Shown: positions 1 to 8,031, counted from the stretch's first letter. The stretch is DNA of 45,575 nucleotides from Clostridia bacterium (GCA_017476265.1 JAFVAC010000044.1:1-45575); one strand, 5' to 3'. Notes: generated from the letters alone by a model not told the origin. Program-made: numbers and translations.

Positions 1-1011
1 ATGAGTCGTGTACCCTTGCTCGGTACAGGTAGGCGCGGTGACTACACTATTGTAGTTATGTCCGAGTTTGTCTATCTTTTGATAGGTGGTATAATCGCAA
101 CGGGTACAAGTATCATATTCTTCCCACCCGTCTTCGGTACAGGTAGCCGCTTGCCCGGCGTGGTGGACGATATCATGACCGAGTTTATTGATTTTTTGAT
201 AGGTGGTATAGTCGCAACGGGTGCAAGTATCATATTCTTCCCAGCCGTCTTCGGTACAGGTCGCCGCTTGTCCGTCGTGATGGATAAGATCGTGACCGAG
301 GGCTTCGATCTCTTCATAGGTCGTATAGTCACAACGAGAGCAAGCGTCGTAAGCAGCCCAACCTATTTCGGTACAAGTCGCCGCTTGTCCGTCGTGATGG
401 ACGATATCGTGTCCGAGGGCGTCTATCTCTTCGGTCTCCTCTTCTCCGCAGGCGCAGGTACGCTTTTTCAGACCCTTTTCGGTACAAGTGGCGACGGTGA
501 TCGTTTGCCAATCGCCGAAAGCGTGTTGATGATCGACGACGGGGTCATCGCCGGTATTGCCGCCCGTATTGCCACCGGTATTGTCACCGGTATTGTCTGC
601 GCTTGCGGCTCTTGTGACGATCAATGAATACGTCAACGTCGTCTCTCCCGACGTAGCGACGACGAAGTAGTTGTTTTCGCCGACGGCGAGATCGACAGTC
701 CCATTGACGGGAGAAGTCAACAACTCGTCGGAGTACACGGTGACGGTGGCACCCTCCGGCAAGGACAGAGTGGACAAGTCAAAACGCGCAAAAGAGTTCT
801 TGACTGAGATCGCGATCGTCTTCTGCTCCTCGTTCAATTCGGCTGAGTCCACCCCCTCCATCGAGTCCACCGCCGACGACAACTCGGCGGAGATCTCCGC
901 TTCGGTCAGAGTGGTCGTCGAACTTTCGTCCCCGCAAGCGAACAGGGTACAGAGGCAGAACGTCGCCAAAAGAAGGATAAATATGACACGCAAAAGTCTT
1001 TTCGAATTCAT
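1..1011 (-). CDS. Surface lipoprotein with tandem Cys-rich repeats (3' end beyond the window)
   Basis: The frame opens with ATG at 1011, has a GGAG ribosome site at 1018-1021, and stays open to the left edge (337 codons), so the C-terminus is missing. The product starts with a lipoprotein signal peptide: positive MNSKR, a hydrophobic stretch, and the lipobox LFAC with Cys26 as the predicted lipidated residue. A small beta-rich domain follows, then a Thr/Gly/Asn linker (repeated NTGG), then a repeat region with CTEKG, CACGE and CTRCDY motifs. Each repeat ends in LGH and carries a CxxC pair, a pattern common in large surface proteins of gut Firmicutes. I infer an extracellular, membrane-anchored protein of unknown ligand. 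It is transcribed away from the XRE regulator at 1162, whose likely operators cover its promoter. Confidence 0.85.
   Translation of the reverse strand, partial: MNSKRLLRVIFILLLATFCLCTLFACGDESSTTTLTEAEISAELSSAVDSMEGVDSAELNEEQKTIAISVKNSFARFDLSTLSLPEGATVTVYSDELLTSPVNGTVDLAVGENNYFVVATSGETTLTYSLIVTRAASADNTGDNTGGNTGGNTGDDPVVDHQHAFGDWQTITVATCTEKGLKKRTCACGEEETEEIDALGHDIVHHDGQAATCTEIGWAAYDACSRCDYTTYEEIEALGHDLIHHDGQAATCTEDGWEEYDTCTRCDYTTYQKINKLGHDIVHHAGQAATCTEDGWEEYDTCTRCDYTTYQKIDKLGHNYNSVVTAPTCTEQGYTTH
67..417 (-). repeat. Three tandem 117-bp coding repeats
   Basis: Three full copies (417-301, 300-184, 183-67) and the start of a fourth (from 66) encode a 39-residue unit that begins LGHD, contains GQAATCTE, and has a CxRCDYTTY core. 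The two copies at 300-184 and 183-67 are nearly identical at the DNA level, which suggests recent duplication. Confidence 0.9.
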
Positions 1012-1046
1012 AAAATACTCCATAAGTAAGTACGCAAAAGCCTCCG

Positions 1047-1113
1047 AATATCTTTTCGGATATTTTTAATTTTATATTGTCTTTTGAGATAAGTCAATAT
1101 CTTTAAGGATATT
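1047..1113. promoter_or_regulatory. Pair of operator-like quasi-palindromes
   Basis: AATATCTTTTCGGATATT (1047-1064) and AATATCTTTAAGGATATT (1096-1113) share arms AATATC/GATATT. They sit immediately downstream of the -10 and across the -35 of the lipoprotein promoter. The second also lies just upstream of a TATAAT (1118-1123) that could serve the XRE gene. This is the arrangement expected of an autoregulated repressor; the assignment to the neighbouring XRE protein is inference. Confidence 0.55.
1069..1097 (-). promoter_or_regulatory. Sigma-A promoter of the repeat lipoprotein gene
   Basis: On the minus strand TTGACT (1097-1092) is followed by TATAAAAT (1076-1069). Read as TAAAAT the spacing is 17 bp, read as TATAAA it is 15 bp. 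It lies about 60 bp upstream of the ATG at 1011. Confidence 0.65.
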
Positions 1114-1161
1114 TTTTTATAATATATCTCTGGAAAGATTATTTTACGAGGTAAAGACGGT

Positions 1162-1512
1162 ATGGAATTTCGGGAACTGCTTGCACTGTTGATTTCGGAA
1201 AAAGCCAACGGAAACCAGACGCAAGTCGCTAAGGAGAGCGGAATTCCTATGCCCACGCTCAACGGCTGGCTGACCAAGGGGCGACTGCCGCGATACGAGC
1301 AGATCATCCTCCTGAGCAAGTACTTTCATGTGAGCGCCGACTATCTGATGGGGATGGAGGACGACGCGGGAAAAAAGCGCAATGACTCCGATAGGGCGTA
1401 TCTGATCACACCCGAAGTCATACGGCTGGCTAAGAGGATATACGATCTCCCGGACGGGGACCGTAGGCGGCTTGAATTCCTGTTCGACGCGATCGAGGAC
1501 GGAAAGATATGA
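1162..1512 (+). CDS. XRE-family HTH transcriptional regulator
   Basis: A 116-residue protein with an N-terminal Cro/C1-type helix-turn-helix (about residues 5-60). The motif TQVAKESGIPMPTLNGWL gives the two helices of the HTH, and SADYLMG closes the domain as in many small XRE repressors. The C-terminal half (residues 65-116) is charged and may dimerise. GAGGTAA lies about 9 bases before ATG 1162. The gene diverges from the repeat lipoprotein at 1011, and the 150-bp gap holds two matching quasi-palindromes, so it is likely a local repressor of the lipoprotein and of itself (inference). It ends in its own hairpin terminator. A second gene of the same type at 45256 has the same divergent arrangement with another surface lipoprotein. 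Confidence 0.88.
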   Translation: MEFRELLALLISEKANGNQTQVAKESGIPMPTLNGWLTKGRLPRYEQIILLSKYFHVSADYLMGMEDDAGKKRNDSDRAYLITPEVIRLAKRIYDLPDGDRRRLEFLFDAIEDGKI

Positions 1513-1538
1513 AAAAACCGCGAAACAGCGGTTTTTTT
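1512..1538 (+). terminator. Rho-independent terminator of the XRE gene
   Basis: Stem AAACCGC / GCGGTTT with loop GAAACA, followed by a run of T. It starts at the stop codon of the regulator. Confidence 0.9.
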
Positions 1539-1590
1539 CATTCATGTCGAGCCTTAATTATACGTCTATAGCGGGGACCCTTCGACAGGC

Positions 1591-3015
1591 TCAGGGGGAC
1601 GTTTTTCGCGGATATTTCGCTTTTATAGCGAGGACCTTATACGGATTGTCGATAGACGCGGTGGCTGTCGCCGTCTGCGCGGTGACGAGGTCCTCGGCTA
1701 TGGCGGTGCCCAATTCGGTATGGGCGTAGCCTTCGGTACGCAGGACGCGGTCGCTTACCGACCCGCCAAGGGTCGCGGAGAGGTACGGGACGGTCCCGTC
1801 GCCCTCGCCGGAACTTGTGCGGAAGGACAAAATTTCGCCCTCGGGGGACTTTTCGACGGTGACGGACTCGGTGGTGTTCCTGTCATATCCGGCGAAGTAG
1901 TAGGTATTGACGAGTTTGGACGCGTGGACGCCGTTGACGTAGAATGCCGCCCAATAGTCGGACAAATCAGCTACCCAACTGCGGACGGGGGCGTCGAGGT
2001 CTTCCCCTTCGTGCGCCCAGAAGCAACTCTCATAGTAGTCCGTCAACTGCTCTTCGGTGGTGATATACTCGCCGTTCACTTGCAGATTGGAGTGCTCTCC
2101 GTCCGGGCAGACGAGGTCGATGGTGGGCAAGAGCTGTACGATGCCGGGCATCCCGCGGAAGTAGGGCAGGACCTTTTCATAGCAAATGGCGTCGGCTTTG
2201 TCCAAAATGTTCTTGAACAAGAACTTCAGGGCGGGGTGATCGTTCAAAAACGACCTCGCCTGATCGAGGATCCCGCCGACGGTCCGCTCGCCGTCTTCGA
2301 GGATGTCCAGCGCGTTGTACGAGCCGAAGTAGGGTGCGGCGTAGGAGCAATTCAGAATGACTTTTTTTCGGAAACTCTCCGACTGCGCCAAGGCAAGCGA
2401 CACGACGATATTGCCCATCGAGTGCGCCACGGTGATGACGTCGTCGTACCCTTCGGTCACCTTGACGAGCGCTTCGGCGGCGATACGATTGTCCCGTCTC
2501 CAGTCGTACTGGAAGACGAAGACGTCGTAGTTTTTCTTATTCCTATATAAGTCGGCATAGTAGTCGTAGGGCTTTTTCATCACGGTCATCGCGCCATATC
2601 TTGCATAGCCCTCGTGGTCCCATTGAATAGCGGCGGAGGGGTAGACGGGTGCGCCCGTCTCATCGAGGGCGAACTTGTCTAAAAAGTTCCCCTCCTCCTC
2701 GTTGAGGACGGCGAAAAGTTTGTCCACCACCCCGGAGTGGACGGCGATATCGGTGACCGTCGCCATCATCCGATCGCCGAAAAAGTCGTCGAAGGAGTAG
2801 CCGTATTCGTCGGTATTGAGCGGGTCGTAGTAGATATCTTCGGTCTCGGTGTCCTGAATGGAACTGCACAAAAGACCGGGGATCACTACGACGGCGGTCT
2901 TGCGGACGGCAAAGACGGTGGCGACCGTCGCCAAAAACACACCCGTCGCCCCCACTATACTCGCGAGGACGATCGCGGTGATCTTACACGCTTTCGTTTT
3001 CAAAAATGCTTTCAT
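1591..3015 (-). CDS. Exported or membrane-anchored LCAT-like lipase (alpha/beta hydrolase)
   Basis: A 474-residue protein with an N-terminal hydrophobic segment (about residues 11-37) that is a signal anchor or signal peptide, so the enzyme acts outside the membrane. The fold is that of the lecithin:cholesterol acyltransferase/phospholipase family: FQYDWRRD (168-175), the nucleophile elbow AHSMG with Ser199, GDGTVPYLSA with Asp406, and AHTEL with His432 complete a Ser-Asp-His triad. This points to hydrolysis or transfer of acyl groups on lipids; the substrate is unknown. ATG 3015 is preceded by GGGAG. An extended -10 (TGGTAAGAT, near 3048-3055) without a good -35 lies upstream. The last codons run into a small intergenic-type repeat (CTTCGACAGGCTCAGGGG, near 1579), so the C-terminus may have been altered by that element. 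Confidence 0.85.
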   Translation of the reverse strand: MKAFLKTKACKITAIVLASIVGATGVFLATVATVFAVRKTAVVVIPGLLCSSIQDTETEDIYYDPLNTDEYGYSFDDFFGDRMMATVTDIAVHSGVVDKLFAVLNEEEGNFLDKFALDETGAPVYPSAAIQWDHEGYARYGAMTVMKKPYDYYADLYRNKKNYDVFVFQYDWRRDNRIAAEALVKVTEGYDDVITVAHSMGNIVVSLALAQSESFRKKVILNCSYAAPYFGSYNALDILEDGERTVGGILDQARSFLNDHPALKFLFKNILDKADAICYEKVLPYFRGMPGIVQLLPTIDLVCPDGEHSNLQVNGEYITTEEQLTDYYESCFWAHEGEDLDAPVRSWVADLSDYWAAFYVNGVHASKLVNTYYFAGYDRNTTESVTVEKSPEGEILSFRTSSGEGDGTVPYLSATLGGSVSDRVLRTEGYAHTELGTAIAEDLVTAQTATATASIDNPYKVLAIKAKYPRKTSP

Positions 3016-3110
3016 TCGGACGCTCCCGGATAATCTCGGCTGTCATTATCTTACCATAATGCGAATCATTTTCCCATACCTTCCCGAAAAAAATATTTTG
3101 ACAAGAAAAT

Positions 3111-3134
3111 CGCCCGCCGGATCTCCGGCGGGCG
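3111..3134 (-). terminator. Terminator after the metallophosphatase gene
   Basis: Perfect 10-bp stem CGCCCGCCGG / CCGGCGGGCG with a 4-base loop, followed on the minus strand by ATTTTCTT. The U-run is short but the stem is very stable. It separates the metallophosphatase from the lipase downstream. Confidence 0.75.
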
Positions 3135-3162
3135 AACGACTGTCAGACTGTGAAAAGTCTCT

Positions 3163-6100
3163 TTATTTAACGGCTTTGGCGGCGAAGAGAATGCCCTTCT
3201 TTTTGAGGATCAGGAGCACTCCGCCCGCGATGATGGCGGCTCCGCCCACACTACCGACCACGATGCCGGCGACGGCGCCCGCGGAAAGTCCGTCCTTGTA
3301 TTCGCCTTTGGCGATGGCTTTGATCTCCCCGCCCAGAACGTCGGAGTAGCCGTCCTCGCTCATCTCACGGATATATTGATAGCCGTAGTAGTAGAGTTTG
3401 CCATCGGACAGGACCAGTTTGCCGAAAGTTGGATCGGACAGTCTGCCCTCGTCGTGCAGATAGGCTCCGGTCTGGGTCGGGACAGCCCCGTTGTCCTTAT
3501 AGTTATAGAACTTTTCGCCCATCGTGCCCATCGTGACGTACAGGGTACCGTCCTTGGATATCTCGTTGCTGCCGTTGGCGTCGGTGCTGACCTTGTTGCC
3601 GGTGGCGTCGAGATAGAAGGTCTCGTTGTAGGTGTGATCGTGTCCGGCGATGACCAAATTGACGCCCTGTTCACGGAAGACGGGAGTCAACTGCTTGCGC
3701 ATTCCGACGACGTCCTTGTCGAAGGAGTGGCTACCCTCGGAGTACAGGCTCTTGTGCATAACGACGACTTTGTACTCGGCTTTGGACGCCTTGAGGTCCT
3801 CGACCAACCACGCGAACTGATCTTGTCCGAGCTGATTCTGCACGTCGATGTCGTTGGTGTTGAGCATCGTGAAGTGGACGCCCGCATAGTCGAACGAATA
3901 GTAGAATCCGGTGGTCTGATTCTGATCGTCGGTCAGATCGTAGTCGTAGTGCGACCACAGATAGTTGTACTTGTTGGTGACGACGTCTTTGACGCCTGAG
4001 ACGCTATTGCCCTTGTAGGTGACGTCTTTGGCATAATACTCGAGGTTCTTCGCCTTTTCGATATCGAAGTACTTGTTGTCGTGGTTGCCGGCGACGACGA
4101 CCATAGCGTTCTTGGCATAGATATCCGCCGAACTGTTCAAAAACCACTTGAACTGGGTGGCGTTTCTGCTGTTGTCTACGACGTCGCCCGGGTTGATGAA
4201 GAAGTCAACGCCGGAAGCAAACTGTTTTGCCAATACATCGCGGTAGATCTTGTCGATACGCTGATAGGAGGACTCCGTAGACGCCTGCAGGTCGGACGCG
4301 ATCAAGACTTCGAAGGCGTCGCTTCTTGCTGTGCGGAACTCGTACCACTCCGACCAATAACCCTTGTCGGGCTCGCCCAGTCTAAAGTAATAGGTGGTGT
4401 TGGCGGTCAGTCCGGTCAGTTTCACCGTATGGCGAGAGGTCTCATAGTAGCCCGCCTGGCACCAGATGCCGAGGTCGATGAGCGCCTTGGTGGACGCGTA
4501 CCGCTCGGTCGTGGCTTCCTTGGTGACCACGTTGGCGCTCTTGGCGGCGTCGGTGGTGTACTGAATGGCGCCCTTGGTGATACGACGATCGGTGAAATAG
4601 GTGAAGTTCCTCGTCGTGGCGGGATCGGAACCGAAGACGTTGGTGATCATGGAGGGCAGTTTGCCGTTCTCCACAGTGACGACTTCGTTTCTGTCTTTGG
4701 CGACGTAGGTGTACGCTTCGTCCTTGTAGACCTTGAGGACGACGTTGTGGTCCTTGGTGATGACGTCGGTGCGGTCGCCGTCCACGCCCAAAGATACGGC
4801 AATGTTGTAGGCATACTCGCCCAGTCCTTGTTTGAAGTTGTCGGTCAGGTACTTATCAACGATGTCGTCGATGACTTCGGGAATGGTCATATTTTCCAGA
4901 TCAACCTGAACGGGCAGTTTTGCCAATAGGTCCTTGACAAAAGCGGTCTTGCTCGCTCTTGCGACGTAATCGCCCAAATTGAAGTTAGCGAGGTAGTCGT
5001 ACTGCTCTTTGCTCTCGTCGCCTATGATGACTTTGAGGGCGAGGTTAATCGTCCCGTGGAAATCGGGATCCACGTCTTTGGCGAGATCGAAAGTGTTTGC
5101 GCAAAGACCGTTGATGATGCGCATAAGACCTTTGTCCTCGTCCAGAAGCATCTTGACGAGCATATCGACGAACTCGCCGCTCTTGACCTTTTTGAGGACC
5201 GCTTGATAGTTGGCGGGGAGTTCTTCAAAAGTGTCCACGTTAGTGCCGCGGCTGTGCGCCATATAAGCGTACAGGACGGTATCGAGAATGTCGGTGTCCT
5301 CGGCGACGGCGGTGTTGACCACGCGATAGACGAGATCTTCGGCAAAAGCAAACAGTTTCATATCCGCGCCCTTCAGACGAGCGTGCGGTCCTTGATAGGT
5401 GTAATCGGCGAGGACCTTTTCATTGATCCCCTTGACGAGGTTGTTGACGATGGTCACGACGTCGTCGGCGTTCTTGCCGAGGTCAAGCGTAACGGGTCCG
5501 ATGGAGAACTTCAGTCCCTCGACGATCCCGCCCACCTTTTCGGTGATCTCCGGGCGGAGGAACATATCGAGATAGTTGTCGACGACGTTCTCATAGATCC
5601 TGTGCTGAGCGTAGAGGGAGTAGTCGGCGATCTGCTCGGTCTCGTAGTTGATGTACGGTCCGGTGCCGGAGAGGTTCATCTGATTGGCTTGGACGTAGCC
5701 GTATTTGTCGTCTTCCAAAACACGGTCGAAGAGGTGCGCGTTGCCCAAGCCTTTGGTCGGATCGACAGGGTCGATATCCTCATTGGCGGCGATGGGTTGG
5801 TTCTCATACGCGTCCAGAATGGCTTTCTCGGCATATTTGCCGTCCACTCTGCCGCGCTCGATGGTGGTCCACTTGATTTGGCTGCCTACGCTGATGTGCG
5901 CGGCGGATTCCATATCGATGAGCTGATTGCCGTTGCCGCTGACGTAAGAAGTCGCGTCGTTGGCGTGTTGGTGCCCGGTATAGACGTAGCGGACGCCGTA
6001 GTCAGCCAAGAAGTCGGCGACTTCGATCCAGTTGTACATAATAAATCCGGTGGTCACCTCTTCTTCCATATCCCAATGGGGCAGGATAGAGTGATGAGCG

Positions 6101-7209
6101 GTGGCTACGACCAAAGTCTCTTCATTGGACTTGGCGAAAGTGCGATTCTGTTCGTCATCCAGCCAATCCCAGGTGGAAAACTGCAACTGTCCGCCGAGGA
6201 CGTGACCGTATTCGGCACAGGACTGTATGACGTCGAGGAAAAGGATGGAGAACATCCCGTCCAGACGAGCGGCGATACCGGTCATCTGTCCGATCTCGAT
6301 ATCCAGACCGCTGTTGAGTCTCTCTTTCGCGTAGCTTTGGTGCGATACATTGAAATAAGCGGACTTGTTGACCAATTTTACCTCATCCGCCTCCGCGAGT
6401 TTTGCAAAGGTGACGTCTTCCGCCGTATAATAGCCCGCTCCGAACCGGAAGGTGCGAACGGCGTTGTTTTCGTCCTCTTTGACGAATTGCCAACGGTACT
6501 CAAAGGCGTCGGAGAGGTCGCTGCGGACGTATTTGTATCCTGCGGGGAGGTCCTTTTCGGAGAGACCGCCGTAGAAGACTTCCGCCTCCTCTTCTGTCAT
6601 GTTCGGATACCCAAGTCCCGCAAAAATGCGGACCGCATCCACTCTGGAGGTGAAGAAAAATCCCTCTTTCTCGCCGGTCTCGTTGTCAAAACGCCAGGAC
6701 TCCGGATTGTAGAGGTCGTGGTTGCCCATAATGACGAAGATCTGGAAGTTGGGCTTGCCGTGACTGCGGATATAATTCTGAACCTTACGGAGTTTGTTTG
6801 CGACATCGATATGTCCGAGGAGTTCGCCGTCCTGCGCTACGTCGCCGGAGAGGATAAGATAGTCGGGCGCGTTCTCGGGGTCCTCGGTAGCGGCGGTCAA
6901 CAGGGTACGCAGACCCGCGTCGAAGATGAGTTCGCCCTCCATCCACATCTTGGTACTCTTCCGCATGACGTAATTATAGAAATAATCGTCGTCGGTCGTA
7001 TCCACGGGATCACCCTCGGTATACAACAGTCGGAAGGAGTAGTAGTGCGTGTCGGAAAAATGCGCTATTGTGACTTCGCTCTCTTTGACGAACTCTTCCG
7101 CGTCGGCGGCACTCGCCGAGACGGAGAGACAGAGGATCGTCGTCAAAAGCACAAGCGCGAGAGACACGACTACGATGAGAAAACCGTTTCGTCTCAAACG
7201 TACTTTCAT
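3163..7209 (-). CDS. Membrane-anchored protein with two metallophosphatase domains
   Basis: A 1,348-residue exported protein. Residues 1-35 are a signal peptide. The first calcineurin-like domain spans about 45-430: FSDTHYYS (Asp53, His55), SGDV (Asp123), GNHD (163-165), AHHS (372-373), TGHQH (412-415). A helical linker (about 480-850) of unknown role follows. Residues 855-960 resemble the fibronectin-like N-domain of purple acid phosphatases. The second catalytic domain (965-1280) has ASDLQ (Asp973), PGDV (Asp1009), GNHD (1041-1044), MHKS (His1152) and AGHDH (1189-1192). A C-terminal transmembrane helix (about 1310-1337) followed by KKK anchors it. The first metal motif is DxH in domain one but DxQ in domain two, so the two sites may differ in metal or substrate. 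Both probably act on extracellular phosphate esters. GGAGG precedes the ATG. It is monocistronic, with its own promoter and terminator. Confidence 0.9.
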   Translation of the reverse strand: MKVRLRRNGFLIVVVSLALVLLTTILCLSVSASAADAEEFVKESEVTIAHFSDTHYYSFRLLYTEGDPVDTTDDDYFYNYVMRKSTKMWMEGELIFDAGLRTLLTAATEDPENAPDYLILSGDVAQDGELLGHIDVANKLRKVQNYIRSHGKPNFQIFVIMGNHDLYNPESWRFDNETGEKEGFFFTSRVDAVRIFAGLGYPNMTEEEAEVFYGGLSEKDLPAGYKYVRSDLSDAFEYRWQFVKEDENNAVRTFRFGAGYYTAEDVTFAKLAEADEVKLVNKSAYFNVSHQSYAKERLNSGLDIEIGQMTGIAARLDGMFSILFLDVIQSCAEYGHVLGGQLQFSTWDWLDDEQNRTFAKSNEETLVVATAHHSILPHWDMEEEVTTGFIMYNWIEVADFLADYGVRYVYTGHQHANDATSYVSGNGNQLIDMESAAHISVGSQIKWTTIERGRVDGKYAEKAILDAYENQPIAANEDIDPVDPTKGLGNAHLFDRVLEDDKYGYVQANQMNLSGTGPYINYETEQIADYSLYAQHRIYENVVDNYLDMFLRPEITEKVGGIVEGLKFSIGPVTLDLGKNADDVVTIVNNLVKGINEKVLADYTYQGPHARLKGADMKLFAFAEDLVYRVVNTAVAEDTDILDTVLYAYMAHSRGTNVDTFEELPANYQAVLKKVKSGEFVDMLVKMLLDEDKGLMRIINGLCANTFDLAKDVDPDFHGTINLALKVIIGDESKEQYDYLANFNLGDYVARASKTAFVKDLLAKLPVQVDLENMTIPEVIDDIVDKYLTDNFKQGLGEYAYNIAVSLGVDGDRTDVITKDHNVVLKVYKDEAYTYVAKDRNEVVTVENGKLPSMITNVFGSDPATTRNFTYFTDRRITKGAIQYTTDAAKSANVVTKEATTERYASTKALIDLGIWCQAGYYETSRHTVKLTGLTANTTYYFRLGEPDKGYWSEWYEFRTARSDAFEVLIASDLQASTESSYQRIDKIYRDVLAKQFASGVDFFINPGDVVDNSRNATQFKWFLNSSADIYAKNAMVVVAGNHDNKYFDIEKAKNLEYYAKDVTYKGNSVSGVKDVVTNKYNYLWSHYDYDLTDDQNQTTGFYYSFDYAGVHFTMLNTNDIDVQNQLGQDQFAWLVEDLKASKAEYKVVVMHKSLYSEGSHSFDKDVVGMRKQLTPVFREQGVNLVIAGHDHTYNETFYLDATGNKVSTDANGSNEISKDGTLYVTMGTMGEKFYNYKDNGAVPTQTGAYLHDEGRLSDPTFGKLVLSDGKLYYYGYQYIREMSEDGYSDVLGGEIKAIAKGEYKDGLSAGAVAGIVVGSVGGAAIIAGGVLLILKKKGILFAAKAVK

Positions 7210-7244
7210 AAAAACCTCCGTATATGAAAATATTCTAAAATAAC

Positions 7245-7272
7245 ATTATATCATAATAGACATCTTTGTCAA
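7245..7272 (-). promoter_or_regulatory. Sigma-A promoter of the metallophosphatase gene
   Basis: Perfect TTGACA (7272-7267) and TATAAT (7250-7245) with 16 bp between, about 40 bases before the ATG at 7209. Confidence 0.88.
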
Positions 7273-7319
7273 GATGGCTGAAGCGTAGTTTTGCGCGCAC
7301 ATGCGAAAAAAATATTCTT

Positions 7320-7528
7320 ATTAAAAAACCTTAAAAATAACCGCGACGCCGTATCCGCAAGGAGTTAAAACCCGCTTAAAGCAGGTGGGTCCTCTGCCGT
7401 GTCTATCTGCCTTCCCCTGACCATACCGTTTCCGGCGAGGGCGTGACATCGGACATCTTGGACTTTCGAGGTCCCTTTCGTAAAGGTTGCGGTTAAAAAT
7501 GAACTTGCAGACTACGGGCGTCCCAGTC
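7320..7528 (-). ncRNA. ssrS: Structured small RNA, probably 6S RNA
   Basis: A ~205-nt stretch with no credible protein has its own consensus promoter and a T-rich 3' end (GGTTTTTT at about 7328-7321). Visible structure includes a closing helix TAACCGC/GCGGTTA, hairpins CCTTT-ACG-AAAGG and GGAC-CTCGAAA-GTCC, a GNRA-capped CCG-GAAA-CGG inside CCCT/AGGG, and near the 3' end GGACCCACCTGC followed by GCGGGT. The CCCACCTGC...GCGGGT 3' hairpin, the length and the strong promoter match my memory of clostridial 6S RNAs, which bind the sigma-A RNA polymerase. No covariance search was run. An upstream leader for the metallophosphatase is less likely because that gene has its own perfect promoter downstream of this RNA. 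Confidence 0.6.
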
Positions 7529-7534
7529 ACCTAT

Positions 7535-7563
7535 AGTATATCACGGGAAAGGCACAAAAGCAA
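7535..7563 (-). promoter_or_regulatory. Sigma-A promoter of the small RNA
   Basis: TTGCTT (7563-7558), 17 bp, TATACT (7540-7535). It places the transcription start near 7528. Confidence 0.82.
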
Positions 7564-7632
7564 TAGCCGGAAGAATTTTCCTCCGAAAACCTTTCCGCCC
7601 CGAAAGTGGGATCGCCGGACTCATACTATACT

Positions 7633-7654
7633 AAAAAAGCGCCCTTTTCGAGCG
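7633..7654 (-). terminator. Probable terminator after the YerC-like gene
   Basis: On the minus strand CGCTC-GAAAA-GGGCG (one G-T pair) is followed by C and six T. The stem is short (5 bp). Confidence 0.55.
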
Positions 7655-7674
7655 TAAGACCAAGGACTGTCCCC

Positions 7675-7968
7675 TCAGTCTCTTTTTTGCAGTTTGTCAA
7701 GCACGCTCTTATAGCCGCCGCTCCCACGACGGACGCAGTTGCTGACCCGGCTGAGCGTCGCGCTCGATATGTCGGTCTTGGCGATGATCTGCGCGTAGGT
7801 CTGCCCTTCGATCAAGAGCTTCGCCGCGCGTAGTCTCTGCGCAAACTGCTCTATCTCCGTCGCCGTAAAGACGTCGTGCAAAAACGACTCGCATTCCTCG
7901 GCGTCATCCACTGCGACGATCGCATCGATAAAATCCTGTATCATATCTTTGGTGATCTTTCCTTCCAT
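7675..7968 (-). CDS. YerC/YecD-family TrpR-like regulator
   Basis: A 97-residue protein of the TrpR-related YerC/YecD family. The body carries ATEIEQFAQRLRAAKLLIEG, the helix before a Trp-repressor-type HTH, then YAQIIAKTDISSATLSRVSN, the HTH itself, and a tail CVRRGSGGYK that is diagnostic for the family. The usual family length is about 95-105 residues, so it is complete. The role in Firmicutes is poorly defined; a DNA-binding regulator without tryptophan binding is the usual assumption. It is a single-gene unit with a consensus promoter upstream. Confidence 0.93.
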   Translation of the reverse strand: MEGKITKDMIQDFIDAIVAVDDAEECESFLHDVFTATEIEQFAQRLRAAKLLIEGQTYAQIIAKTDISSATLSRVSNCVRRGSGGYKSVLDKLQKRD

Positions 7969-8002
7969 AGCAATCCCCTATCTTTCACTTTATCGCTTTA
8001 CT

Positions 8003-8031
8003 ATGATAAACTAAAAAAGTGATTTTGTCAA
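8003..8031 (-). promoter_or_regulatory. Sigma-A promoter of the YerC-like gene
   Basis: TTGACA (8031-8026), 17 bp, TATCAT (8008-8003). Confidence 0.85.

Noticed and set aside
1-627. 208-codon + strand open frame at the left edge
   Set aside because: It is antisense to the repeat lipoprotein, whose minus-strand frame has a signal peptide, lipobox, RBS and CxxC repeats.
5056-7227. 723-codon + strand open frame opposite the metallophosphatase gene
   Set aside because: The minus-strand frame has complete metallophosphatase motifs, promoter and RBS; the plus frame is a codon-bias shadow without recognisable domains.
7320-7528. SRP RNA, RNase P RNA or tmRNA
   Set aside because: The conserved SRP apical loop, the RNase P GAGGAAAGTCC start and the tmRNA ends are not present.
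7321-7530. 69-codon minus frame in the small-RNA region
   Set aside because: No RBS; the bases form stable hairpins and have a promoter placed for an RNA.
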